NCBI RefSeq assembly: GCF_000173775.1
Contig: NZ_ACCD01000004.1
Location: 1-64,000, forward strand
DNA from: Yersinia rohdei ATCC 43380
Lineage (GTDB): Bacteria > Pseudomonadota > Gammaproteobacteria > Enterobacterales > Enterobacteriaceae
Reading direction: 5' to 3'
Length of the DNA stretch: 64,000 nt
Shown one piece after another: positions 47,902 to 56,980 of this stretch. The position numbers and the translations under genes were made by a program. The notes under the pieces were generated by a model. That model was not told the origin of the DNA and made no database searches. It saw only the letters and a list, made by a program, of their open reading frames with translations. Numbering within the stretch: the stretch's first letter is position 1; every line of letters begins with the position of its first letter.

Positions 47902-48448
47902 TTAAACATTAATCAACTTAATAACGTGACACTTATCTTGGTACTGTTTATAAAGATGTACATGTTTTACAGGAATATTTTCGTTTGTTACTAACTTTGC
48001 CCTCCAATATATTAACTGAATGGTAACATTCCTAGCTTAATTTAATTTAGCCATGCCTTTGATAAGGCTAACTAAATTAGTACATCACCCTCGCGATATA
48101 TACTCTTTATTACGTGGCTTTACTTTCGTCGCGATATCCTCGATTACATACTGACGTACACAAATCGCGAACATTACTATTAACAACAAAGCCTTAACAC
48201 ATCGCGTATCGTCCACAAAATGCGATTATGAAGATTTGTCACATGGCTTTAACGCATCATCGCATGAGTTAATCATATTAAAACCCACAGCGAATCTCAC
48301 ATAAAAAAAGTACTTCGTGACCTTTATCGCATTATTTTAAATCTGCTACATGGACACCGGCTAAATACATTTTCGCTACTAATTGCACCGGTGTTGAATT
48401 CCAATTTACGTGTTCTATATGAGATGTCAATACTGTTTTTAAGCACAT
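47902..48448 (-). other. unexplained AT-rich stretch with minus-strand mini-ORFs
   Basis: No gene family is recognised. Three open stretches precede the terminator at 47850-47881 on the minus strand. ATG 48448 to stop 48332 (38 codons) contains NSTPVQLVAKMYLAG. GTG 48216 to stop 48085 (43 codons) has a hydrophobic core VKALLLIVMFAICV. An open stretch ending at 47902 has no usual start codon but is preceded by GGAGG at 48001-48005. TCGCG motifs recur in the AT-rich background. These could be small proteins, remnants of one decayed gene, or chance. Together with the hutU control region and the candidate at 48583 they account for the 1.6 kb gap. Confidence 0.3.
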
Positions 48449-48489
48449 GTCTTTATTATCAGTAGTATTGGAAAGATGATGGGTTTTTA

Positions 48490-48503
48490 TTGATTTAGAT
48501 CAG
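48490..48503. promoter_or_regulatory. FNR box candidate
   Basis: TTGAT-TTAG-ATCAG matches 9 of 10 informative bases of the FNR consensus TTGAT-N4-ATCAA. A TATAAT hexamer (48552-48557) lies downstream on the plus strand, putting the box near -67 from a predicted start ahead of the small ORF at 48583. Confidence 0.45.
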
Positions 48504-48582
48504 CATAAATACCCCAACAATCAAAGACTCAAGCCAGTGGTTTTATTCATATATAATAAAATATCAAATTTCGGGTGAGTAA

Positions 48583-48753
48583 GTGAATGCGGAACACCAA
48601 CCTGCACTTTCAGAGCAGAAAAGATTATCTGCCGCAGAGTTCGGCTACAGTATTTTGAGATACGCAATTATTGGCCCTGAACACCCAAAGGGTAACCTGC
48701 CCGCAAGCCCAATAACACAGCCACCGCAACTAACGCATCAGCATGATTTATAA
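48583..48753 (+). CDS. putative 56-residue small protein
   Basis: Not recognised. A GTG-started frame of 57 codons has GGGTGAG 5 bases upstream and a TATAAT and FNR-like site further up. Its base composition is clearly more G+C-rich than the AT-rich sequence around it. The predicted peptide is soluble: RLSAAEFGYSILRYAIIGPEH may form a helix, and a Pro/Gln/His-rich tail follows. Support is ribosome site, promoter-like sequence and composition only, so it may not be a gene. Confidence 0.35.
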   Translation: MNAEHQPALSEQKRLSAAEFGYSILRYAIIGPEHPKGNLPASPITQPPQLTHQHDL

Positions 48754-48843
48754 CAAATATTTTATTAATGTAGGATATATTAACAGAGGGAGTGAATAAT
48801 AATGGCCCACAAATAATAAATCAGCAGGCCATCAGATAAGAAA

Positions 48844-49500
48844 TCAACCGGCAATATTTTGTTTTTGCTGCTGAATATCTTGTTCTATTCCATCGCGCAC
48901 ATCTTGTGGAATTTTCAGCGCATCGCCCAACGCGGCAAGATAGCTACGCTCCATAAAATGGTCGATATCAATTACGGCACAACTGAGGAAGTACAGTTCC
49001 AAGGCTTCTTCTTCATTTTGGATTTCACGTGCCAGCAATTGAGGATCCAGCGGCAGTTCAAGAGCTTGCTGCACCAAACGCTCACCCTGCTCACCAATTC
49101 CCACTTCCCGCATATTCTCTTCAATGATACGGCGCTCTTTCGCATCAATATGCCCATCACTTTTAGCCGCAAATACCAGTGCCATAACCAATCGCTGCAC
49201 ACGTTGGTCTACCGGTGCCATTTGCTGACCATACTGTGGTTCATCCTGATGATTCTGGCGGACCCTATCTTTATATTTACTCCATAACAGGGTGCCTAAT
49301 ACCGCGCCGCCACCGGCTAATAGCGCGCTGCTACCATATTTACTCAACAGTTTACGTGATGATTTACTGCCAACCAGTAAACCGGCAAGGCCGCCCAATG
49401 CGCCAGGCACTAACATATTACTCAGGCCAGAACTGCCTTCACTGCTCTTTTTTGTGCCTTGCCCAAGCATTGACTGTAATTGTTGCATCAAGTTATTCAT
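48844..49500 (-). CDS. yebE: DUF533/TerB-like inner membrane protein YebE
   Basis: The 218-residue protein matches E. coli YebE: N-terminal [14 protein letters not shown], a glycine-rich hydrophobic stretch (about 28-70, [14 protein letters not shown] ... [16 protein letters not shown]), and a C-terminal helical TerB-like domain with [17 protein letters not shown], which carries the metal-binding Asp/Glu pattern of TerB. In E. coli yebE responds to envelope stress; its function is unknown. ATG 49500 is chosen, with GGTGAAG before it; the upstream extension is not conserved. It lies beside selC. Confidence 0.88.
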   Translation of the reverse strand: MNNLMQQLQSMLGQGTKKSSEGSSGLSNMLVPGALGGLAGLLVGSKSSRKLLSKYGSSALLAGGGAVLGTLLWSKYKDRVRQNHQDEPQYGQQMAPVDQRVQRLVMALVFAAKSDGHIDAKERRIIEENMREVGIGEQGERLVQQALELPLDPQLLAREIQNEEEALELYFLSCAVIDIDHFMERSYLAALGDALKIPQDVRDGIEQDIQQQKQNIAG

Positions 49501-49773
49501 AAACTTCACCAATAGAATAGAGTAAATAACTCGAGAATAGAGCAACAAGTGTCAAGATGTGTATGAAGAAGTAAAAAAATATAGCCTGATGAAATCCGGG
49601 CCTCTGTAGCCGAGTGACTTTAAAGACCAAGTTGAGTTTTTAGTCGGTTTTAGGGCGTTTTCCACACGTTGCTAAATAAGGGAGGTGCATCTTCATCAGC
49701 CTTACTGAAACCCACGCAATCATCTAATTTTAAATTAATTTATTTTCACAGAGAGCAGATGAGAGCAGAACTT

Positions 49774-49868
49774 TGGCGGAAGATCACAGGAGTTGAACCT
49801 GCCAAGGGCCGCTGGCGGCCCCATCTGGATTTGAAGTCCAGCCGCCCCACCGGGGACGATGATCTTCC
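49774..49868 (-). tRNA. selC: tRNA-Sec (UCA), selenocysteine
   Basis: 95 bases with the long tRNA-Sec variable arm and encoded CCA. The coding strand starts GGAAGATCATCGTCCCCGG, has the anticodon loop CTGGACTTCAAATCCAG (anticodon TCA), the extended variable arm GGGGCCGCCAGCGGCCCT and acceptor GATCTTCC. It differs from E. coli selC at only a few positions. Its partner selB is at the right end of the window. The 273-base gap toward yebE, on the tRNA's 3' side, has no integrase or island. Confidence 0.98.
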
Positions 49869-49998
49869 ATGGGGAAGAGAGTTTTGAGGGGCTGATTATA
49901 GCGTGTTTATTATATGACACCATAGGTTCAATAGGCGTGGCGAATAAATCACCTAGTAAGACTGACCTGTAAAGTAGTCATCCGCAGCGCTAAAACCG

Positions 49999-51192
49999 CT
50001 AATAGCTGACTTCTCCATATTTATCACGGTGTTCTTTCGGGGTGATGGAATAGCCTTTTTTGAATACTGAATAGAAATATTGTAATGAGGGATAGCCACA
50101 CATTTGCGAGATTTCATTGATAGGCAATGACGTTGCAGACAATAAATTGCGCGCCCGATCGAGTTTTTCTTCATGAATAACCCCATGAATTGTCTGCCCA
50201 ATGTCATCTTTAAAGCGTTTTTCCAAATTTGAGCGCGACATGCCCACTGCATCCAATACCTGTTCGACTTTAATTCCCTTACAAGCATGATGGCGAATAT
50301 AGTGCATGGCCTGAATCACCGCAGGATCACGTAATGAGCGGAAATCCGTGGAGCGCCTGGCCATCACTTTGACCGGTGGCACCAAAATGCGCTGCAATGG
50401 CGGGGATTCTTGTTGTTTCTGGCGCTGATTAAGGCGCTGATGCAGTAACTTGGCAGCCCGATAACCCATCTGCCTGGTGCCCTGCACGACCGACGAAAGC
50501 GCCACTCGGGATAAATAGCGGGTTAATTCTTCATTATCAATGCCAATCACACTCAATTTCTCGGGCACTGCAATATCCAAATGCTCGCAGACCTGCAATA
50601 AATGGCGCGCTCGAGCATCGGTCACGGCGATAATTCCTGTCTGGTGCGGTAGAGTTTGTACCCAATCTGCCAGCCGATTTTGGGTGTATTGCCAGTTATC
50701 CGGGGCGGTGGCCATTCCCTGATAAACAACGCCCTGATATTGTTCCGCTGCAACTAATTGTCGAAACGCATATTCCCGCTCCTGCGCCCAGCGCTTGTCA
50801 CTACTGGCAGGTAGCCCGTAGAAAGCAAAACGATTTAAACCCTTTTCTTTCAAATGCATAAAAGCGGCTTCGACCAAAGCCGCATTGTCGGTGGCGATAT
50901 AATCTACTGGCGGATAATCTTCTGCTTGATGATAAGACCCCCCCACGCCAATAATCGGGACATCAACATTTGCCAGTAATTGCTCTATCTGCCGATCATC
51001 AAAATCTGCAATAACACCATCCCCCAACCAATCCCTGATGTTATCGATACGGCAGCGGAAATCTTCTTCAATAAAAATATCCCAGTCGCATTGTGAAGCT
51101 TGTAAATACTCGCCAACCCCTTCCACCACTTGCCGGTCGTACACTTTGTTAGCATTAAATAGCAAGGTTATTCGGTAGCGTTTCTCAAACAT
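49999..51192 (-). CDS. xylR: xylose operon activator XylR
   Basis: XylR binds D-xylose through a periplasmic-binding-protein-like N-terminal domain and activates xylAB and xylFGH through a C-terminal AraC-type DNA-binding domain. ATG 51192 gives 397 residues, with AGGAGC 7 bases before it; the longer frame from 51246 is not conserved. Seen: MFEKRYRITLLFNANKVYDR at the N-terminus, GVGGSYHQ and IGIDNEE in the sugar domain, and two helix-turn-helix units (about 305-395), including KVEQVLDAVGMSRSNLEKRF and INEISQMCGYPSLQYFYSVFK. It follows xylH behind a strong hairpin, as in E. coli. Confidence 0.95.
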   Translation of the reverse strand: MFEKRYRITLLFNANKVYDRQVVEGVGEYLQASQCDWDIFIEEDFRCRIDNIRDWLGDGVIADFDDRQIEQLLANVDVPIIGVGGSYHQAEDYPPVDYIATDNAALVEAAFMHLKEKGLNRFAFYGLPASSDKRWAQEREYAFRQLVAAEQYQGVVYQGMATAPDNWQYTQNRLADWVQTLPHQTGIIAVTDARARHLLQVCEHLDIAVPEKLSVIGIDNEELTRYLSRVALSSVVQGTRQMGYRAAKLLHQRLNQRQKQQESPPLQRILVPPVKVMARRSTDFRSLRDPAVIQAMHYIRHHACKGIKVEQVLDAVGMSRSNLEKRFKDDIGQTIHGVIHEEKLDRARNLLSATSLPINEISQMCGYPSLQYFYSVFKKGYSITPKEHRDKYGEVSY

Positions 51193-51232
51193 GGAATAGC
51201 TCCTGCAGGGGGTGGAATAGCAAAACTGAATG

Positions 51233-51270
51233 CACAAAGAGATCAAAGCAATAGCATTGATCTCTTTGTG
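51233..51270. terminator. xylH-xylR intercistronic hairpin
   Basis: Perfect 14-base arms CACAAAGAGATCAA and TTGATCTCTTTGTG around a 10-base loop, between the xylH stop and the xylR start. With no T tract it probably limits readthrough into xylR and protects the xylFGH message. Confidence 0.75.
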
Positions 51271-51281
51271 GTGGGTGATTA

Positions 51282-52466
51282 CTACACTCGGCGTTTGGTG
51301 GCAGAATCCATCCAGACAGCCAGCAGCAAAATTGCGCCTTTGACAATGTACTGCCAGAACGTCGGCACATCCAGCATGCTCATCCCATTATCGAGAGAAG
51401 CCATGATAAATGCCCCCATAACTGCGCCCGCAACACTACCAATCCCACCTGCAAGACTGGTGCCGCCGATAACACAAGCTGCAATGGCATCCAGCTCGGC
51501 AATATTACCTGCCGAAGGGGAGCCAGCACCCAGCCGTGAACTTAGGATCAAGCCGGCGATGGCAACCATCAACCCATTGATAGCAAATACTGCCAGTTTG
51601 GTGCGCTCGACATTAATCCCAGATAGACGAGCTGCATCGATATTGCCGCCAATGGCATAGATTCGGCGGCCAAAAGCGGTGCGCGTGGCCATAAAAATCC
51701 CTGCCAGCATCAATGCGGTCAGAATCAATACCGGAGTAGGAACGCCGCGATAATCATTCAACAAATATATGGCACCAAGAACAATTATTGCAGTAATAGA
51801 TTGGCGGGTAACATCACCTTGTGGTGCAGCTACAGGCAGGCCCAGCCGGATACGGTGACTGCGCCGACGCCATTGCCAGGCCACAAACAGCATCAGACCA
51901 ATGGCACCAATACCAAACCCAAGTCCATTGGGCAGGTAACTTTGACCAATCTGTGACATTGCGTTACTGGTAGGTGAGACGGTTGTCCCATTGGTGATAC
52001 CAATTAAAATGCCTCGGAAAGCCAGCATCCCGGCCAAAGTGACAATGAATGAAGGGACTTTGCGATAAGCAACCCACCACCCATTCCATGCGCCGAGCAC
52101 CAACCCCAATCCCAAGGTAACCACAATTGTCAGAGGTAACGGCCAGCCAAGCCAAACATCAAAAATAGCCGCAGCCCCGCCTAATAACCCCATCATCGAG
52201 CCAACAGACAAGTCGATTTCTGCCGAAATAATGACAAAAACCATCCCCACGGCCAAAATGCCAGTGATCGCCGTTTGCCGCAGTAAATTCGAGATATTCC
52301 TGGCGCTGAGATATGCCCCTTCGGTGGTAAAAGTGAAAAAAAGCATAATAACGGCGATAGCCGCTAACATGACAAAAACTTGAAAGTTAATCGATTTTAG
52401 CCGAAATAGCGGCTTTTTATCGCCATTTTCTGGTGTGTTAACATCTGTTTGATTAGCTTGCGACAT
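51282..52466 (-). CDS. xylH: xylose ABC transporter permease XylH
   Basis: Membrane permease of the high-affinity xylose importer XylFGH. The 394-residue protein has about ten spans and the sugar-permease motifs [43 protein letters not shown] and [19 protein letters not shown] 52466 has GGAG 8 bases upstream and overlaps the end of xylG by 14 bases. Confidence 0.96.
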   Translation of the reverse strand: MSQANQTDVNTPENGDKKPLFRLKSINFQVFVMLAAIAVIMLFFTFTTEGAYLSARNISNLLRQTAITGILAVGMVFVIISAEIDLSVGSMMGLLGGAAAIFDVWLGWPLPLTIVVTLGLGLVLGAWNGWWVAYRKVPSFIVTLAGMLAFRGILIGITNGTTVSPTSNAMSQIGQSYLPNGLGFGIGAIGLMLFVAWQWRRRSHRIRLGLPVAAPQGDVTRQSITAIIVLGAIYLLNDYRGVPTPVLILTALMLAGIFMATRTAFGRRIYAIGGNIDAARLSGINVERTKLAVFAINGLMVAIAGLILSSRLGAGSPSAGNIAELDAIAACVIGGTSLAGGIGSVAGAVMGAFIMASLDNGMSMLDVPTFWQYIVKGAILLLAVWMDSATKRRV

Positions 52467-53985
52467 GGGTTTCACTCCTGAGTGCGGCTTCCATGACCTT
52501 TTCTTGAGTCAGATTATTGTTAATGAGATCGGCTTTGATGCGCCCTTCATGCATCACCAACACCCGATCACTTAATCCCAAGACCTCTGGCAGTTCAGAG
52601 GAAATCACAATGACCGCTATCCCCTGCTGAACTAATTGATTGATAAGTTTATAAATTTCATACTTGGCACCAATATCGATGCCGCGCGTTGGCTCATCAA
52701 GAATCAAAATTCGTGGGTTGAGTAACAAACATTTGGCGAGAATAGCTTTCTGCTGATTCCCCCCACTGAGGCGGGCAATGGCCAGCGCCGAAGACGATGT
52801 TTTAACCTTTAACCGAGCCAGAGATTGCGCAATAATGGATTGCTCTTTCGCATCATCCAGCATGCTGAAAGCGCCGGTAAAGTCGTCCAGAGCAGCCAGT
52901 GTGATATTGGCGCCTACTCCCATAACCGGCACGATGCCATCTTTTTTGCGATCTTCCGGCACCATAGCAATGCCCAGTTTCATCGCCTGCTGGCAATTGC
53001 TGATGGTCACGGCCTTGCCGTCGATAAAAATATCCCCTTGCCAGCGGCCAGGATAAACACCAAATAAACATTGCACCGTTTCTGTCCGGCCTGAGCCAAC
53101 CAACCCGGCGACACCCAAAATTTCCCCGCGTTTCAAAGAGAAAGAGGCATTATCCACTCGGCGAATATGGCGATTGACCGGATGCCAGGCGCAAAGATTT
53201 TCCACTCGCAAAATTTCTTCACCAATATGATGGGCTTCATGCGGGTAGAGCTCTTTCAGTTCGCGGCCCACCATCATGGCAATAATGTCATCTTCACTCA
53301 TGGACGCCGCCGGGCGTGTACCAATATGGCGACCATCGCGAATCACGCAAATTTGGTCTGATATAGCTTTTACTTCATTTAATTTGTGCGAAATATAGAT
53401 GCAGGCAATACCGTGATTACGCAGGTCACGAATAATATCCAACAAAATGGCGGTTTCACTTTCGGTCAGAGAGGCGGTCGGTTCATCCAGCACCAGCAAT
53501 CGCACTTGTTTATTCAATGCCTTGGCAATTTCCACCAACTGTTGCTGCCCTAACCCTAATTCACCCACTGGGGTATTAGGGTCTACCGCCAGTTTTACCT
53601 GTGCCAGCATCCGTTGGCAGCGCAAATACATGGCATCAAAATCCATAATGCCAAAGCGCCCCCATTCAGAGCCGAGAAACATGTTTTCCAGCACTGTCAT
53701 TTGCTTCACCAAAGCTAATTCCTGATGAATAATTGCAATGCCTTTTTGCTCTGTTTCACGAATATTTTTGGCCTGAAGTGTTTCACCTGAAAAAATTATT
53801 TCCCCTTGATAACTCCCTGTCGGGTAAATACCACATAACACTTTCATTAATGTGGATTTTCCAGAGCCGTTTTCCCCGCATAAAGATAATACCTGCCCAG
53901 CTTCGAGTGTCAGGCTGATATTATCGACGGCTTTAACAACGCCGAATTGTTTAGTTATCTCTTTCATTTCTAGCAGGTAGGGCAT
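52453..53985 (-). CDS. xylG: xylose ABC transporter ATPase XylG
   Basis: ATPase of the xylose importer. The 510-residue protein is a tandem of two ABC cassettes: the first with [29 protein letters not shown] and [11 protein letters not shown]; the second with the Walker A variant [27 protein letters not shown] and [10 protein letters not shown]. This is the usual CUT2 layout in which only one site is fully standard. It is followed directly by xylH and preceded by xylF after a 131-base spacer with a hairpin. Confidence 0.97.
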   Translation of the reverse strand: MPYLLEMKEITKQFGVVKAVDNISLTLEAGQVLSLCGENGSGKSTLMKVLCGIYPTGSYQGEIIFSGETLQAKNIRETEQKGIAIIHQELALVKQMTVLENMFLGSEWGRFGIMDFDAMYLRCQRMLAQVKLAVDPNTPVGELGLGQQQLVEIAKALNKQVRLLVLDEPTASLTESETAILLDIIRDLRNHGIACIYISHKLNEVKAISDQICVIRDGRHIGTRPAASMSEDDIIAMMVGRELKELYPHEAHHIGEEILRVENLCAWHPVNRHIRRVDNASFSLKRGEILGVAGLVGSGRTETVQCLFGVYPGRWQGDIFIDGKAVTISNCQQAMKLGIAMVPEDRKKDGIVPVMGVGANITLAALDDFTGAFSMLDDAKEQSIIAQSLARLKVKTSSSALAIARLSGGNQQKAILAKCLLLNPRILILDEPTRGIDIGAKYEIYKLINQLVQQGIAVIVISSELPEVLGLSDRVLVMHEGRIKADLINNNLTQEKVMEAALRSETHVAS

Positions 53986-54015
53986 AATTCCCCCATATAT
54001 ACTGTGTGCTTGAGA

Positions 54016-54047
54016 TTGCAGGGGTTAGCTATGCTCCCTTCCTGCAA
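54016..54047. terminator. xylF-xylG intercistronic hairpin
   Basis: TTGCAGG and CCTGCAA arms around an 18-base loop, between the xylF stop and xylG. It is weaker than the other operon hairpins; a role in keeping the binding protein in excess is inferred. Confidence 0.45.
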
Positions 54048-54116
54048 ACTCAATGACTTTAGTCTATATGAAATAACAGCTAATTTAATAAGCTGAGTAA
54101 AAAACCCAACAGTAAA

Positions 54117-55112
54117 TTAATAAATATCTGCTTTTTTATGGAATCCATCGGCAATTATTGTACTGTCGATATTATTTTTATCCACTTGAATCGGCGTTAA
54201 TAAATAAGACGGGACATCTTTTATGCCATTATTTAATTTACTGTTTTCTTTTGGTTGTTCGCCTTTACCCAAACTCACAGCAATTTCGGCAGCATCATTG
54301 GCTAATTTACTGATTGGCTTATATACAGTCATGGTTTGAGTGCCAGCAATAATACGTTTTACTGCTGCTAAATCCGCATCTTGCCCAGAAATAGCCACTT
54401 TGCCCGCCAACCCTTGTGCAGCTAAAGCCTGAATAGCGCCACCAGCAGTGGCATCATTAGACGCCACAACAGCATCAATCTTATTATTGTTAGCCGTTAA
54501 TGCATTTTCCATGATTTTCAATGCATTTTCTGGTAGCCAGGCATCAACCCACTGGTCGCCAACAATTTTTATTTTCCCGTCTTTTATCAAAGGATTAAGC
54601 ACTGTCATTTGCCCTTGACGGAACAGTTTGGCGTTATTATCGACCGGAGATCCCCCCATCAAGAAATAGTTACCTTGAGGTACCCGTTCAACCAAACTTT
54701 TGGCTTGTAATTCGCCCACTTTTTCATTATCGAAGGAGATATAAAAATCAATATCAGCATTATTTATCATGCGGTCATAAGCTAAAACTTTTATTCCTTC
54801 GCGTTTAGCTTCGGCAATAACATTACTTAATACCTGACCGTTGTAAGGAATAATAACCAGAACATCAACACCACGGTTAATCATATTTTCAATCTGCGAC
54901 ATTTGAGTTTCTTCATTGCCATTTGCTGATTGAACAAATACTTTCGCGCCGAGTGATTCAGCTTTATTAACAAAAATATCGCGGTCTTTCTGCCAGCGTT
55001 CAAGACGAAGGTCATCTATCGCCATACCGATTTTAATTTCTTTACTGAATCCGGGCTGGCTAATCATTACCAGTGCGGCGCAAGCGGAGAGTAAAATGTT
55101 CTTAAATTTCAT
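54117..55112 (-). CDS. xylF: periplasmic xylose-binding protein XylF
   Basis: High-affinity periplasmic D-xylose receptor for XylGH. The 331-residue protein has a signal peptide (1-23, cut GFSKE) and a family 2 sugar-binding fold with KIGMAIDDLRLERWQKDRDIF, SANGNEETQMSQIENMI, VDVLVIIPYNG, LAYDRMI and AISGQDADLAAVKRI. First gene of xylFGH, divergent from xylA across 378 bases that should hold the XylR and CRP sites. Confidence 0.97.
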   Translation of the reverse strand: MKFKNILLSACAALVMISQPGFSKEIKIGMAIDDLRLERWQKDRDIFVNKAESLGAKVFVQSANGNEETQMSQIENMINRGVDVLVIIPYNGQVLSNVIAEAKREGIKVLAYDRMINNADIDFYISFDNEKVGELQAKSLVERVPQGNYFLMGGSPVDNNAKLFRQGQMTVLNPLIKDGKIKIVGDQWVDAWLPENALKIMENALTANNNKIDAVVASNDATAGGAIQALAAQGLAGKVAISGQDADLAAVKRIIAGTQTMTVYKPISKLANDAAEIAVSLGKGEQPKENSKLNNGIKDVPSYLLTPIQVDKNNIDSTIIADGFHKKADIY

Positions 55113-55490
55113 CTTTCGGTACCTTTCTTATTGTGCAAGCAGGGTAAGAGAAACGGTAAACATCAACTGCAATAGGGATTGTTGTCGCTAATTTGCCCAG
55201 CGGCAATTACAGATTTTCATCCGCCAATTATGTTTTTTGGTTTAATGTTAATTTTATGATAACGATCATGTTTTCTTTCCTACAAAATACATAATTCCAG
55301 TCAAAGATGTTACCAGCACGAGGAATATTAAGGCTTTTTTATAATTAAGCCGTTATTTATGAGATCTACACCACAATTAATAATTCTCTGAATTTAAGTG
55401 TGAAATAACGTAATTGAGAGAATGGCCAACAACTCCGAAGATAAAAGCTCACCAGCCCGGCGATGCGGGCCAGCTTCCAAGGAGTATTGC
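55113..55490. promoter_or_regulatory. xylF/xylA divergent control region
   Basis: No gene lies here. The stretch is AT-rich with a TGTGAAATAACGTAATTGAG segment at 55399-55418 that resembles both a CRP half-site (TGTGA) and the E. coli xylA-side XylR region. A small CCCG-GCGATG-CGGG hairpin lies in the xylA leader (about 55456-55469). Exact operators cannot be fixed by eye. Confidence 0.5.
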
Positions 55491-56810
55491 ATGCAATCTT
55501 ATTTTGATGAATTAGAACAAGTGCGTTACGAAGGCAGCCAGAGCGCTAATCCGCTGGCATTTCATCACTACAATCCGGATGAAATTATCCTTGGTAAGCG
55601 AATGGCCGACCATCTGCGTTTTGCCGCTTGTTACTGGCACACTTTCTGCTGGGGTGGTGCGGATATGTTCGGCAGCAATGCTTTTGAGCGCCCGTGGCAA
55701 CAGCCAGGTGATGCATTGGCACTGGCCAAATGTAAAGCCGATATCGCTTTTGAATTCTTTCACAAACTGAATGTGCCTTACTACTGCTTCCATGATGTGG
55801 ATGTTTCACCAGAGGGCGCTTCGCTTAAAGAATATCTGAATAATTTTGCCATCATGACCGACGTTTTGGCCGAGAAACAAGCAAGTAGCGGCGTGAAATT
55901 ACTGTGGGGCACCGCCAATTGCTTTACTCACCCGCGCTATGGCGCAGGTGCTGCCACCAATCCAGACCCAGAAGTCTTTAGCTGGGCGGCCACTCAAGTC
56001 TTCACCGCCATGAATGCTACCCAAAAACTCGGTGGTGAAAACTATGTATTATGGGGCGGCCGTGAAGGCTACGAAACCCTGCTAAACACAGACTTACGCC
56101 AAGAACGTGAACAACTTGGCCGCTTTATGCAGATGGTTGTCGAGCATAAACACAAGACCGGTTTCCAGGGCACATTGCTTATCGAACCTAAACCACAGGA
56201 GCCCACCAAGCATCAATATGATTATGATGTTGCTACTGTTTATGGCTTCCTTAAGCAGTTTGGTCTAGAAAAAGAGATTAAAGTTAATATCGAAGCTAAC
56301 CATGCCACTTTGGCTGGCCACTCTTTCCATCATGAGATTGCCAGTGCCATTGCCTTAGGTATTTTTGGCTCCGTGGATGCCAACCGAGGTGACCCACAAT
56401 TGGGTTGGGATACAGATCAATTCCCAAACAGTGTGGAAGAGAATGCGCTGGTGATGTTTGAAATTCTTAAAGCAGGTGGTTTTACTACCGGCGGCCTGAA
56501 TTTTGACGCCAAAGTTCGCCGTCAAAGCACGGATAAATATGACCTGTTCTATGGCCACATTGGGGCAATGGACACGATGGCGTTAGCACTTAAAATTGCT
56601 GCCAAAATGATTGAAGATGGCCAATTAGACCAGCAAGTCGCCAAACGTTATGCGGGTTGGAATACCGAATTGGGCCAACAAATTCTGAAAGGTAAGCTGT
56701 CACTGGAAGATTTAGCGCGCTATGCCGGTCAACATAATCTGCACCCGCAGCACCAGAGTGGGCATCAGGAACTGTTGGAAAATCTGGTTAACCGCTATAT
56801 TTTCGGCTGA
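55491..56810 (+). CDS. xylA: xylose isomerase
   Basis: XylA converts D-xylose to D-xylulose with two divalent metals. ATG 55491 gives 439 residues, with AAGGAG 7 bases upstream; the longer frame from 55422 is leader. Seen: the N-terminal [15 protein letters not shown], the catalytic-His [10 protein letters not shown], the metal site [40 protein letters not shown] and [11 protein letters not shown]. Divergent from xylF and followed by xylB. Confidence 0.97.
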   Translation: MQSYFDELEQVRYEGSQSANPLAFHHYNPDEIILGKRMADHLRFAACYWHTFCWGGADMFGSNAFERPWQQPGDALALAKCKADIAFEFFHKLNVPYYCFHDVDVSPEGASLKEYLNNFAIMTDVLAEKQASSGVKLLWGTANCFTHPRYGAGAATNPDPEVFSWAATQVFTAMNATQKLGGENYVLWGGREGYETLLNTDLRQEREQLGRFMQMVVEHKHKTGFQGTLLIEPKPQEPTKHQYDYDVATVYGFLKQFGLEKEIKVNIEANHATLAGHSFHHEIASAIALGIFGSVDANRGDPQLGWDTDQFPNSVEENALVMFEILKAGGFTTGGLNFDAKVRRQSTDKYDLFYGHIGAMDTMALALKIAAKMIEDGQLDQQVAKRYAGWNTELGQQILKGKLSLEDLARYAGQHNLHPQHQSGHQELLENLVNRYIFG

Positions 56811-56840
56811 TGGTCATTTGATTAATTAATTGATTATTAG

Positions 56841-56952
56841 TACCAAAGTTATTGGAGTTGCAGGTAGGTAGCAAGTGAATCACTCCTGATGAACTTACTT
56901 GAGTAAGTGATTCGGCGCAGGAACACCGCTAACCCCCTGCAATTTCATGTAC
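56841..56952 (+). repeat. ERIC-like element between xylA and xylB
   Basis: About 112 bases with ATTGGAGTTGCAGGTAGG at the left, the characteristic GAACTTACTTGAGTAAGTGATTCGG core stem and a CCTGCAATTTCATGTACG right end. It fills the xylA-xylB spacer and ends 28 bases before the xylB start, so it is transcribed within the operon. Confidence 0.8.
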
Positions 56953-56980
56953 GCAAGGTCGTCTATATTAAGGACAACAC

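Noticed and set aside
49669-49923. ORFs across the selC region on both strands
   Set aside because: They read through the tRNA gene and are not coding.
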